Origin: Candidatus Wallbacteria bacterium
GTDB lineage: Bacteria; Muiribacteriota; UBA6191; JACPRK01
NCBI GenBank assembly: GCA_016213845.1
Contig: JACQZN010000031.1
Location: forward strand, 124,001 to 188,000
Direction of reading: 5' to 3'
DNA: 64,000 nucleotides
Under the pieces are notes generated by a model, which saw only the letters and a list, made by a program, of their open reading frames with translations, was not told where the DNA came from and did no database searches. The number at the start of each line of letters is the position of its first letter. The first letter of the stretch is position 1. The translations under genes and the position numbers were made by a program. Positions 32,901 to 40,158 of the stretch are shown here, piece by piece.

Positions 32901-35900
32901 GTGACGACAACCGGCTTCGAGTTCGGCGCGGCGCGCTCCGGGTACGCCAGCATCGTGGTGACAAGCCCGCCGCTCGTCAAACAGCGCTTCCTGACGCCGA
33001 CGCAGTCGTCGGACATCGTCGTCTCGAAGGACGGTACACAGCTCTGGGCCGTGAATCCCCACCGCGATTCGGTGACGAAGTTCAGCGTGAACGGAAGCAG
33101 CATCGCCACGGTGGGAGAAGTGCCGGTAGACCGCGAGCCGTCGTTCCTGGCCATCTCCCCGGATGGGGCCAGCGTCTACGTCACCAACCGCGTGAGCGGC
33201 ACGGTGAGCGTGATCGACTCGCAGTCGATGACGGTTCGCGCGACGGTTTCGGTCGGCACGGAACCCTGCGGCATCGCAGTGAGCCCGAACGGCACGCGGG
33301 CCTTCGTCGCCAACTCGATGTCGAACTCGGTGAGTGTGCTCGACCTGACGGAGGCACCCGAGCGAGTCACGGCGACCGTGCCGCTGCCCGGTAGCGACTT
33401 CTTCCCGTTCGCCGTTGCTGTGACCAACGACGGGGACACGGACGATACGGACGAGAAGTACTACGTCACTCAGTTTTTCGCGCAGCTTCCGGCATCGGCG
33501 CGCACGACGGACACGGGCGACGGCGACACGGGCCGGGTCGGGAAGGTAAGCGTCTTCCGCAGCTCGGACAACAGCCTGAAGACGACGATCGAGCTCTCGC
33601 CCCACGCCACCGACTTCACCTCCGACCGCTCCAAGTTCGGCGGCTCCACCAAGACGCCAACGACGGCGTTCCCCAACTTCCTCTCCTCCGTGGTCATCCG
33701 CGGCGACCGAGGCTATGTGACGGCGACGGCGATGTCTCCGGATGGGCCCGTCAACTTTGCGACGAACACGCAGGCCTTCGTCAGTGTCTTCGATCGCGTC
33801 AACGACTCCGAGGTCGTGACCCAGACCTTCAATCTGAACGCGGCGATCGAGAAGACGTCGCCCAAGAAGCTGTTCATGAACACGCCATGGGCGGTGGCCT
33901 TCTCGCCGGTGACAACCAGCGGCTACGTGCTTTCGGCTGCCAGCGACGTGGCCCTCAAGGTGGTGTTGTCGGCCGACGGCACGCCCCTGGTGACGGGTTA
34001 CCCGGGATTGCCGACGTCGACCTCGGTAGTGCAGGTGGACGTGCAGGGGAAGAACCCGCGCGGCATCGCGTTCAGCCCGGACGGGACGCGCGCCTTCGTC
34101 CACAACTACATCTCGCGGACGATCAGCGTGATAGACGTGTCCACCGACGCAGTGACCTCCACGACGGCGGCCGCTCCGCTGCCGGTGGACCCGCAGGAGC
34201 TCTCGACCCTTCGAGGCGAGGAGCTCTTCAACACGTCGCGCGGCGTCTCGAGCACGCCCGGACAATCGGTCAACCGCATGTCGACGAACGGCTGGGGCAG
34301 CTGCTTCAGTTGCCACGCCTTCGGCTGGACCGACACGGTGGTCTGGAGCTTCGCGGCAGGGCCCCGCAAGGCTACTCCGCTGAATGGAAGCTTCAGCAAG
34401 GCCGATCCGGCCCACCAGCGCGTCTTCAACTGGTCGGCCATTTTCGACGAGGTCGAGGACTTCGAGCTCAACATCCGAACGGTCTCTAGCAACCCGGCGT
34501 CGGCGACAGAGACAGCTCCGCCGACCGGCCTCATTGTCGGCGTCCCGAGGTCGCAGGTGACGCCTTTCATTCCGCTGAAGAACGCCGATCGCAGCGCCGA
34601 CTGGACGGCCATCAAGGACTACTTCAAGTTCGGGATCCGAAATCCGATCTCGCCGGCGCGCGGGCAGGACGTGAGCGCGGGACGGGCGCTCTTCGCGCAG
34701 GCCGGGTGCGCTCGGTGCCACGGAGGGGCGCAGTGGACGTCCAGCAGGCTGCTCTATGGGCCGCCGCCGCCCACGTCGGTCGGCCAGACGGGTAGAGTCA
34801 CAGAAGTCCTGCGCACGGTAGGCACGTTCGCGCAGTCGGAGAAGCGAGCGGATGCGACCACTGCGCTGGGGACGGACGGATTCAACCCGCCCGCGCTCAT
34901 CGGATTCTGGGCGTTTCCACCCTTCCTGCACCATGGCCGGGCCAAGACGGTCGAGGAGGTCCTGACTCTGCCCATCAGCGGCACCGCGCACGTCAACGCG
35001 GGTGTGGCCAGCGTGGTGAACACCGCCGAACAGACCGCGGCGCTCGTGGGTTTCCTGAAGTCTATCGACGATTCCACCGAGCCATTCCCCAACATCGCCC
35101 AGCTCAGGTCGAGCTCGTTCACGAGCGCGACGACGATCTCGCACTCCGGGACGCGCCTGGTCACGATCACGGTCACGGCGGACAGCGACGGGAGCATGGC
35201 CCTGGTAACGTCGGCGCGGCTCCTCTTCACGGCCGCCTCCAAGCTGACCGCCACCACGCAGCCGGGGAATCCGACCGCGATCACTCCTGGCGCCTCGGTC
35301 GACTTCACATTCTCGGTCACGGCCGCAGCGGATGCGCCGCTGGGGACGGCTAACACCTCGGCCACATTCTCGCTCGACATCACGGACACGTACGCCTTCC
35401 GGCGGATCTTCCGATCCTCTGGCAGCATCACCGTGCAGACGCCACCCGTGCGGCTGACGATCGGGAGCCTGGAGCTGCCAAGGTCCTCCTTCTCGCGCGG
35501 GCAGACGTTCACCGCTACGCTGCCGTTGACCAACGCGGCTTCCGGGTCGACGACCGCGCAGGTGGTCGATATCGTCGTGGTCGATAGCTCCGGCGACGTC
35601 ACCTACACGATCTCAGGCCCAGCGCCGGAGAGCTTGCCGCCCGACGGAACGACGACGCGAGTGGAGCTCTTTGCGGTCGTGGGGGCCGACGCCACGTTGG
35701 GCGGTCACACGGCGATCGCTAGGGTGACGTATCGGAGCGTCCTGAGCGCGTCTTCTTTTGCGCCGGTGACCGACACGAGGTCGGGTGCCGGGAGTTACAC
35801 CGTGGAGGCGGCGGCTTCGCCGGCGGCTGGAGTAGCCGGGCTGGATGGCCGGCCAAGCGCCGATGCGGATGCCGTCGTGGAGCGGAGCGCGGCGGGAACT

Positions 35901-38567
35901 CTCATCTCCACGTTCACATGGGAGATTTCGAATCCGAGTGGAGCGGCGTCCGCGGTGCTGACCGACGTGACCAGCACGCTCGCGCTTCCGACCGGGGTCA
36001 CGGTGACCCGAGTGGACGCTGTGTCCGGGATCGCCGGGGGGCTGACCGCGACGCTCAGCTTCGAGCTCACGGCCGCGGCAGCCGGCCCGGTCGGTTCGAA
36101 CAGCCTTGCGGTGACGGCCAGCTTCCGCGACGGGAACCGGGAAGCCGGCGATTCGGAGGGCCGGACCACGCTGGCGACCGCGTTCACGTTCTTCGTGCTG
36201 AACCCGCCGCAACTGAGCGCCGCGCCCCCGACCTATCCGACGACTGTCGGCAGGGGGCAGACGGGGATAGGCCTGACGGTGACAATCTCAAACGAGCCGG
36301 ACACCGTGACGGCAACGATCTCCTCCGTGAGCTTCACGTTCACGGCCTCGGGCGGTTTCGACGTGACCGGGTTCTACACACCGACGGCGGCACAGACCCT
36401 GCCGGTCACCCTCGGGGCAGGCGTGACCCAGAGCTTCGCATTCCTCGTGGATGTGGACGCATCGGCTCCACTCACTCCGACGACTCTGACTCCCGTCGTG
36501 ACGGCGTCCAGCTTCCGCTCGGGGCTGTCGACGTCAGTCACGGTGGCGACGACCCAGTTCGACGTGTCAGCGCCGCGGCCGAACCTTTCGATCTCGGGCG
36601 GCGCCCGGGATCGATCCGAGATCTCGGAGGGGCAGCAAGTCAACATCACGGTGTCGGTGCTGAACACGGGGGCGGAGACGGCCGTGACGGACCCCCTTTC
36701 GTCGATGACGCTGCGGCAGGGGCTGAGCGATGTCACGAGCGAGTACACGATCACGGCGCCGACCGCCGGGCAGCCGCTGGCCGCACAGGCGACGACGCCG
36801 GTGACGTACGTCGTCACGCACATGCGGGCGGGGACCACGGTGGGGGTGGTCACGGCCGACGTGACGGTGACCGGCGAGGGACAGGTGTCGATCCTGCCGG
36901 CGAGCGCTTCGAGGAGCGCCGTGGCCACCTTCGAGCTGCAGCGGGCGGCCACATCGGAGAACGTGTCGATGGTGCTGACCGGACCACCGGCCGTGGATGC
37001 GCTGCCAGAGCTCCCGCAGGCGGCGCCCGTGGCGGCCGTCTTCTCGAGTCCTGCGGGGACGGCGCGGTTGCAGGTCAACGACATCACGCTGACCTTCGAG
37101 ATCGGGGAGACACCGGTGGGGCAGCAGTACAGCTCAGCGCTGCCGACGCTGCCGGCGACAGTGGCGACGGGGCTCACCGCGACGCTGCTCTTCTCCGTGA
37201 CGCCACTCGAGATCGCGACGCGCGCTCAGACGGTCACGGTGACGGCCGTCGCGGAGGGCGAGGACATGAACACGGGGCTGACCTCGACGTTCAGCTCGAC
37301 CATCGCATGGGTGGTCCGGGACGCAGCCGGTTCGCTGCCCGACACGCACCAGGCGACTAGCGTGGCGGGGACCTCGGCCACGTCGTTGACGAGTCCGAGC
37401 GCGTCTGTTCACGATGGGACCCGGAAGTTCGTCTCGGACACGTTCAACAACCGCATTCTGGTCTACACGCCGATCTCGGCGACGACTCCGACGACGTGCA
37501 TCGGCCAGCCCGATCTCGTGACGCAAACGGCGAACAACGGCTCGGCTGGGGCAGCCGGCGGGCTGAGTGCGCCGCTGGGGTTGCTCTACGTCCCTTCGAC
37601 GCAGGCTGCATTCGGCGACACGTTGTTCGTGGCGGATTCGGGCAACCACCGCGTGCTCGTCTACAAGAACGCCAGCAAGCTTCCCCCCTTCACCACGGCG
37701 CCGGCCGACATCGTCTACGGCCACCCGACGATGACCGAAACGAGCGCCTCGGCGACTCCCACTGCGACCTCTCTCTCCCTGCCCTCCGGCGTGGCGGTGA
37801 TGACGAATGTGAGCACAGGCGCCGTCGGATTCACCCTCTTCGTGACAGCGGTAACGCGCGTCTTCGTCGCGGATACGGGCAACAACCGGGTGGTCTGCTT
37901 CGAGGAGTCGGTGACCACCTCGCGGACGCTTGGCATCCCGGATACGCCGACTCCGACGCTGCCTCCCTCGGGCGACACCGCCTCCTTTGCAATCGGTCAG
38001 CCGGACCTGACCACTTCGGCCGTGGTCAGCCCGCCGACTGCGGCATCCTTGCGTGGCCCGGCGGGCGTGTTCGTGGACACGTCCACGGGCAAGCTGGTCG
38101 TGGCCGACACTCTGGCCGCACGGGTGCTCATCTACGCCGACAACAAGACCATAACCGGATCGGGAGCCTCGGCGCTCGTTGCGCTGGGGGAGCCGAGCCT
38201 GGTCACAGACTCGGCCAACGCGACGGTGACCGCGACATCTCTCTCTCAACCGCAAGGCATCTGGATCACGACGGACACCCTGTTCGTCGCGGACGCGTTC
38301 GACCACCGGGTGCTGCGGTACACGGGGTTCTCTACCCTGACGACCGGGCAAGCCGCCGATTTCGTGCTGGGTCAGCCGTTCTTCGGAACGTCCAGCCGCA
38401 ACAATGCGTCGTTTGGCGCAATCGATCCGTTCAGTCTCAGCGGACCTTTTGGAGTGTTCGGGGCGTTTGTGCCGGCCGACGCCCAGAACGGTCCCAGCTT
38501 CAACGTCCTCGTGGGCGATCGGTCGAACAACCGGGTGCAGAACTACCGGATCCCGTTCGGGCCGTAG
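29928..38567 (+). CDS. 2879-residue lipoprotein with two propellers, CARDB repeats and two haem c sites
   Basis: The signal peptide ends in VTGC (Cys28). Order of parts, from residue estimates: a CnaB-like region (65-130), a helical segment (150-330), one PKD module (345-425), CARDB repeats (430-1010), a YVTN-type propeller (1020-1430; ISPDGASVYVTNRVSGTVSV), a cytochrome section, more CARDB repeats (1720-2440) and an NHL propeller (2470-2879; LFVADSGNHRVLVY). The cytochrome section has CFSCH at 1459-1463 and CARCH at 1594-1598, with FPPFLHHGRAKTVEEVL between the second site and the next CARDB block, as in di-haem MauG/CcpA-like proteins. It is therefore probably exported, lipidated and redox-active. 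Long open frames on other strands across this gene are GC shadows. The function is unknown. Confidence 0.87.
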   Translation: MDRYLLSRGSCRAAMGLLLPLVLAVTGCGVGSSPGTASPPSSQTTSVRGRAQAGGPVQAGSAKAGKTGGLSAAKAGTVKAFKVTAAGQKDTGATGLLGTASTDARGNFDLRIADRNYRGPVLLEVTGSYLNPASTAAGTPCATDEFTEAKPLISILPSFTPGTPLTRSNVTPLTHLAARRAQKLGVDAGQLTGSLVNDSLKVAAAALSLGALGASGGEAVLQADPFDAGIGAGGGSSTLEKQYGLLLAGLAEKACALGVGLGELLDTMGRDLAEDGRLDGAASSQALTIADRSGGTVAYTRELVTIELADAINTFVSSSANRSGIRLADSLKQTLTDDLANLTPPTAVILPSATALAVGSIVTLNGTASVNARTGGLLTYAWTVTRNGQPVSVTGAASAVASFLADVAGAYRVALIVNDGRTSSPESSLTVTAGVVTETTLAFAQSGLDPIATVPGGTVTATFVVSNSGTIAATGVSLSVGVSPAGSFQAGTVAPASVTIAAGLTETFQVAIRVGDAQAPGTFFVKGTVGANNANTVESGQLRLDVSAAPVTTTTLSARRVALGAATVTPGGSIVATLEVRNSGTLQALGVTPTFAISRAVPVAAGDFTFGTTSPASTDIDPEAVRTFTVTLTVGSQAALGPVTLTARASGSNAGLAPATSIGFEIVAPPQAALAVRSVSFSPSTTGAGGAVQASVTITNTSAVTASGVAVALTFSRSGASAAGSIGAGSFTPASSPISPGAQVTFTAPVSVTPTAVAGSYDVTATVTATNAPGAALGGVSFSVATPARFSLRTLSASRAVLTTGQSYDLTATIVNEGEGTGRITAVGFPQGFSGTGFSGVRDVASGGTATFTLPGAAFTSTGRFSLTTLTASATDVLSGRSVGLAEVEAATVTFSVLARPALSIAGANLSTATTFPGSTFVATIPLVNAGPGDLTITSGDFVYSAGITPTIRPPGPSALPSGQTTQGVFDVEVASAVLTGTYPASVSITAVTTTGFEFGAARSGYASIVVTSPPLVKQRFLTPTQSSDIVVSKDGTQLWAVNPHRDSVTKFSVNGSSIATVGEVPVDREPSFLAISPDGASVYVTNRVSGTVSVIDSQSMTVRATVSVGTEPCGIAVSPNGTRAFVANSMSNSVSVLDLTEAPERVTATVPLPGSDFFPFAVAVTNDGDTDDTDEKYYVTQFFAQLPASARTTDTGDGDTGRVGKVSVFRSSDNSLKTTIELSPHATDFTSDRSKFGGSTKTPTTAFPNFLSSVVIRGDRGYVTATAMSPDGPVNFATNTQAFVSVFDRVNDSEVVTQTFNLNAAIEKTSPKKLFMNTPWAVAFSPVTTSGYVLSAASDVALKVVLSADGTPLVTGYPGLPTSTSVVQVDVQGKNPRGIAFSPDGTRAFVHNYISRTISVIDVSTDAVTSTTAAAPLPVDPQELSTLRGEELFNTSRGVSSTPGQSVNRMSTNGWGSCFSCHAFGWTDTVVWSFAAGPRKATPLNGSFSKADPAHQRVFNWSAIFDEVEDFELNIRTVSSNPASATETAPPTGLIVGVPRSQVTPFIPLKNADRSADWTAIKDYFKFGIRNPISPARGQDVSAGRALFAQAGCARCHGGAQWTSSRLLYGPPPPTSVGQTGRVTEVLRTVGTFAQSEKRADATTALGTDGFNPPALIGFWAFPPFLHHGRAKTVEEVLTLPISGTAHVNAGVASVVNTAEQTAALVGFLKSIDDSTEPFPNIAQLRSSSFTSATTISHSGTRLVTITVTADSDGSMALVTSARLLFTAASKLTATTQPGNPTAITPGASVDFTFSVTAAADAPLGTANTSATFSLDITDTYAFRRIFRSSGSITVQTPPVRLTIGSLELPRSSFSRGQTFTATLPLTNAASGSTTAQVVDIVVVDSSGDVTYTISGPAPESLPPDGTTTRVELFAVVGADATLGGHTAIARVTYRSVLSASSFAPVTDTRSGAGSYTVEAAASPAAGVAGLDGRPSADADAVVERSAAGTLISTFTWEISNPSGAASAVLTDVTSTLALPTGVTVTRVDAVSGIAGGLTATLSFELTAAAAGPVGSNSLAVTASFRDGNREAGDSEGRTTLATAFTFFVLNPPQLSAAPPTYPTTVGRGQTGIGLTVTISNEPDTVTATISSVSFTFTASGGFDVTGFYTPTAAQTLPVTLGAGVTQSFAFLVDVDASAPLTPTTLTPVVTASSFRSGLSTSVTVATTQFDVSAPRPNLSISGGARDRSEISEGQQVNITVSVLNTGAETAVTDPLSSMTLRQGLSDVTSEYTITAPTAGQPLAAQATTPVTYVVTHMRAGTTVGVVTADVTVTGEGQVSILPASASRSAVATFELQRAATSENVSMVLTGPPAVDALPELPQAAPVAAVFSSPAGTARLQVNDITLTFEIGETPVGQQYSSALPTLPATVATGLTATLLFSVTPLEIATRAQTVTVTAVAEGEDMNTGLTSTFSSTIAWVVRDAAGSLPDTHQATSVAGTSATSLTSPSASVHDGTRKFVSDTFNNRILVYTPISATTPTTCIGQPDLVTQTANNGSAGAAGGLSAPLGLLYVPSTQAAFGDTLFVADSGNHRVLVYKNASKLPPFTTAPADIVYGHPTMTETSASATPTATSLSLPSGVAVMTNVSTGAVGFTLFVTAVTRVFVADTGNNRVVCFEESVTTSRTLGIPDTPTPTLPPSGDTASFAIGQPDLTTSAVVSPPTAASLRGPAGVFVDTSTGKLVVADTLAARVLIYADNKTITGSGASALVALGEPSLVTDSANATVTATSLSQPQGIWITTDTLFVADAFDHRVLRYTGFSTLTTGQAADFVLGQPFFGTSSRNNASFGAIDPFSLSGPFGVFGAFVPADAQNGPSFNVLVGDRSNNRVQNYRIPFGP

Positions 38568-38571
38568 GTAG

Positions 38572-38967
38572 CTAGATCGAGCCGGTGCGCAGCCGCTCGA
38601 CGATGGGATCGTCTGCGGGCGGAAAACGGAGGCCGCCCATCTCGTCGGGGGTGAGCCAGCGGAGCTCGGTGGCGTGCAGGGGCTGCGGTTCCGCTCCGCC
38701 GTCGCTGGCGCGGTAGACCAGCATCAGCAAGTCGAACTCCGGATAGGCGTGGAAGACGTTCATGAAGACGGTGCCCACGGTGACGGGCAGCGCCAGCTCT
38801 TCCATCAGCTCGCGGGCCAGGCACTGCTCGGGCGATTCGCCGGCTTCCAGCTTCCCCCCGGGAAACTCCCAGTGCCCGGCCAGGTGGGTGCCAGGCGGCC
38901 GGCAAGCGACCAGGAACCGCCCCTGGCGCTCGATCAGCCCCGCCACCACTATTTTGAGCGATCTCAA
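38572..38967 (-). CDS. mutT: MutT-type Nudix hydrolase
   Basis: 131 residues from a likely TTG start at 38967 (MRSLKIVVAGLIERQGRFLV); the frame extends upstream without another good start. The Nudix box is complete: G38-x5-E44-x7-R52-E53-L-M-E56-E57 in GGKLEAGESPEQCLARELME, and HWEFPGGK is characteristic of the MutT branch. The likely reaction is hydrolysis of 8-oxo-dGTP to the monophosphate, removing mutagenic nucleotide. It is convergent with the giant lipoprotein (four bases apart) and divergent from a cNMP protein. The exact substrate is not certain. Confidence 0.85.
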   Translation of the reverse strand: MRSLKIVVAGLIERQGRFLVACRPPGTHLAGHWEFPGGKLEAGESPEQCLARELMEELALPVTVGTVFMNVFHAYPEFDLLMLVYRASDGGAEPQPLHATELRWLTPDEMGGLRFPPADDPIVERLRTGSI

Positions 38968-39069
38968 TGGGGATTTTTCGCGTTCGTAGCGCCGTTGTTG
39001 CTGGCGAGGGCTCGTGTTACCATAGCTTCGGCCCGGTGCCGCGCGAGGTCGGCGATTCGGGCATTCGGT

Positions 39070-39495
39070 ATGGCTGTCACGCTCAATCAGATTGCGCTGT
39101 TCACGGACCTGGACGAGGCCGAGATCAAGAGACTGGAAGAGATCGTCCGCGAGGACATGGTCCTGGGGGATTATCGCATCTTCCGGGACGGCGATCCCTC
39201 CGACGCGTTCTACGTGATCAAATCGGGCTCGGTCAAGATCGTGAAGGAGGCTGCCGGACATCCGCAGAAGGTCCTGGCCTATCTGCGCGAGGGGGACTTC
39301 TTCGGCGAGATGGGTGTCATGAAGGATTCGCCGCGCTCGGCGTCGGCGTACACGATGGAGCGCAGCTGCTTGTGGAAAATCCGCAAGCCGGCCTTCCTGG
39401 CCTTCCTGGAAGCCAACCCCATCATCGCGATGAAGGTCCGCTCCGCGATGGTGCGCCGCTACAGCGACAACGTCTTCACGATCTCCAAGAAGTGA
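39070..39495 (+). CDS. Second stand-alone cyclic-nucleotide-binding domain protein
   Basis: 141 residues from ATG 39070. Almost the whole protein is one CAP_ED domain: YRIFRDGDPSDAFYVIKSGS, then YLREGDFFGEMGVMKDSPRS with the GE and R residues of the phosphate cassette intact (PRSAS). There is no helix-turn-helix; it ends in a short helix (MVRRYSDNVFTISKK). It is related in design to the 24027-24539 protein but lacks its Ala-rich tail. A TACCAT -10-like box lies about 55 bases upstream. It is convergent with the zinc-ribbon membrane protein. Ligand and partner are unknown. Confidence 0.85.
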   Translation: MAVTLNQIALFTDLDEAEIKRLEEIVREDMVLGDYRIFRDGDPSDAFYVIKSGSVKIVKEAAGHPQKVLAYLREGDFFGEMGVMKDSPRSASAYTMERSCLWKIRKPAFLAFLEANPIIAMKVRSAMVRRYSDNVFTISKK

Positions 39496-39504
39496 AGGGC
39501 GCCG

Positions 39505-40158
39505 TCAGCTGCCCAGCGCTTCGAACTCGTAGCGGCAGAAGCGGCAGATCTTGGCCTTGGCGCGCACGGTCTCGGCGCACATCGGGCACTCCTTGGTGTC
39601 CGCAGCTGCGTCCAGATCCAGGACGATGGGGCCGCGGTCGACGGGCCGGGGCGCGGCCGTTGCGGGCGGGGCGTGGCCGGATGCCGGGGCGGCGGCCGGG
39701 TGCTCGCCGCGGGCCATGACGCGCTGGGCCGCCTCGCGCGAAGCATGCGCATGGGCAGCGGCAGAGCCCTCGTGAGGACGGACGCCGGCCTCTTCGAGCG
39801 CCAGCTGCTGAAATCGTCGCTGGAGCTTGCCTTGGCGGCGTTCGGACTCCTCTAGCCGCACGATCGTCGTGGTCCTTTCCCGGGCCACTATGACCACGAC
39901 GTAGACGACCAAGCTCATGATGATCGTCCAGAACACGAGCTCGAACCACGCCTTCGGATTTGCGTCCGGCGACTTGATCACCTCGAAGGTGTTCATGCAG
40001 GCCAGGTAGCCCACGCCGGCCAGGGCCACCACGAACGGCAGCAGCATGAGGAAGAGCTGCAGCCGCCGTCGCGCAAGCCGCGCAATCGACGCCTTCAAGT
40101 CAGACATCTCCTGCTCCAGGCCGGCTCGGGATTCGCGCGAGTGCTGCTCTTCGTTCAT
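39505..40158 (-). CDS. Two-helix membrane protein with C-terminal zinc ribbon
   Basis: 217 residues; the ATG overlaps the amidase stop codon (ATGA), so it is the last gene of the minus-strand operon. An N-terminal coiled region (LEQEMSDLKASIARLARRR) is followed by two membrane helices (about 36-54 and 74-92), a second coiled segment (ESERRQGKLQRRFQQLALEE) and an Ala/Pro/His-rich linker. The end is a zinc ribbon with paired CPMC and CRFC in ECPMCAETVRAKAKICRFC. Zinc ribbons of this sort are common on bacterial membrane proteins of unknown role. Confidence 0.7.
   Translation of the reverse strand: MNEEQHSRESRAGLEQEMSDLKASIARLARRRLQLFLMLLPFVVALAGVGYLACMNTFEVIKSPDANPKAWFELVFWTIIMSLVVYVVVIVARERTTTIVRLEESERRQGKLQRRFQQLALEEAGVRPHEGSAAAHAHASREAAQRVMARGEHPAAAPASGHAPPATAAPRPVDRGPIVLDLDAAADTKECPMCAETVRAKAKICRFCRYEFEALGS

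Noticed and set aside
30347..33394. A 1015-codon open frame on the plus strand in another phase
   Set aside because: It overlaps the lipoprotein gene fully, with extreme Arg/Gly/Ala content and no domain similarity.
32046..35144. A 1032-codon open frame on the minus strand
   Set aside because: It lies opposite the giant lipoprotein and has no start context or recognisable domains; its Arg/Gly/Ala-rich composition is typical of high-GC antisense shadows.
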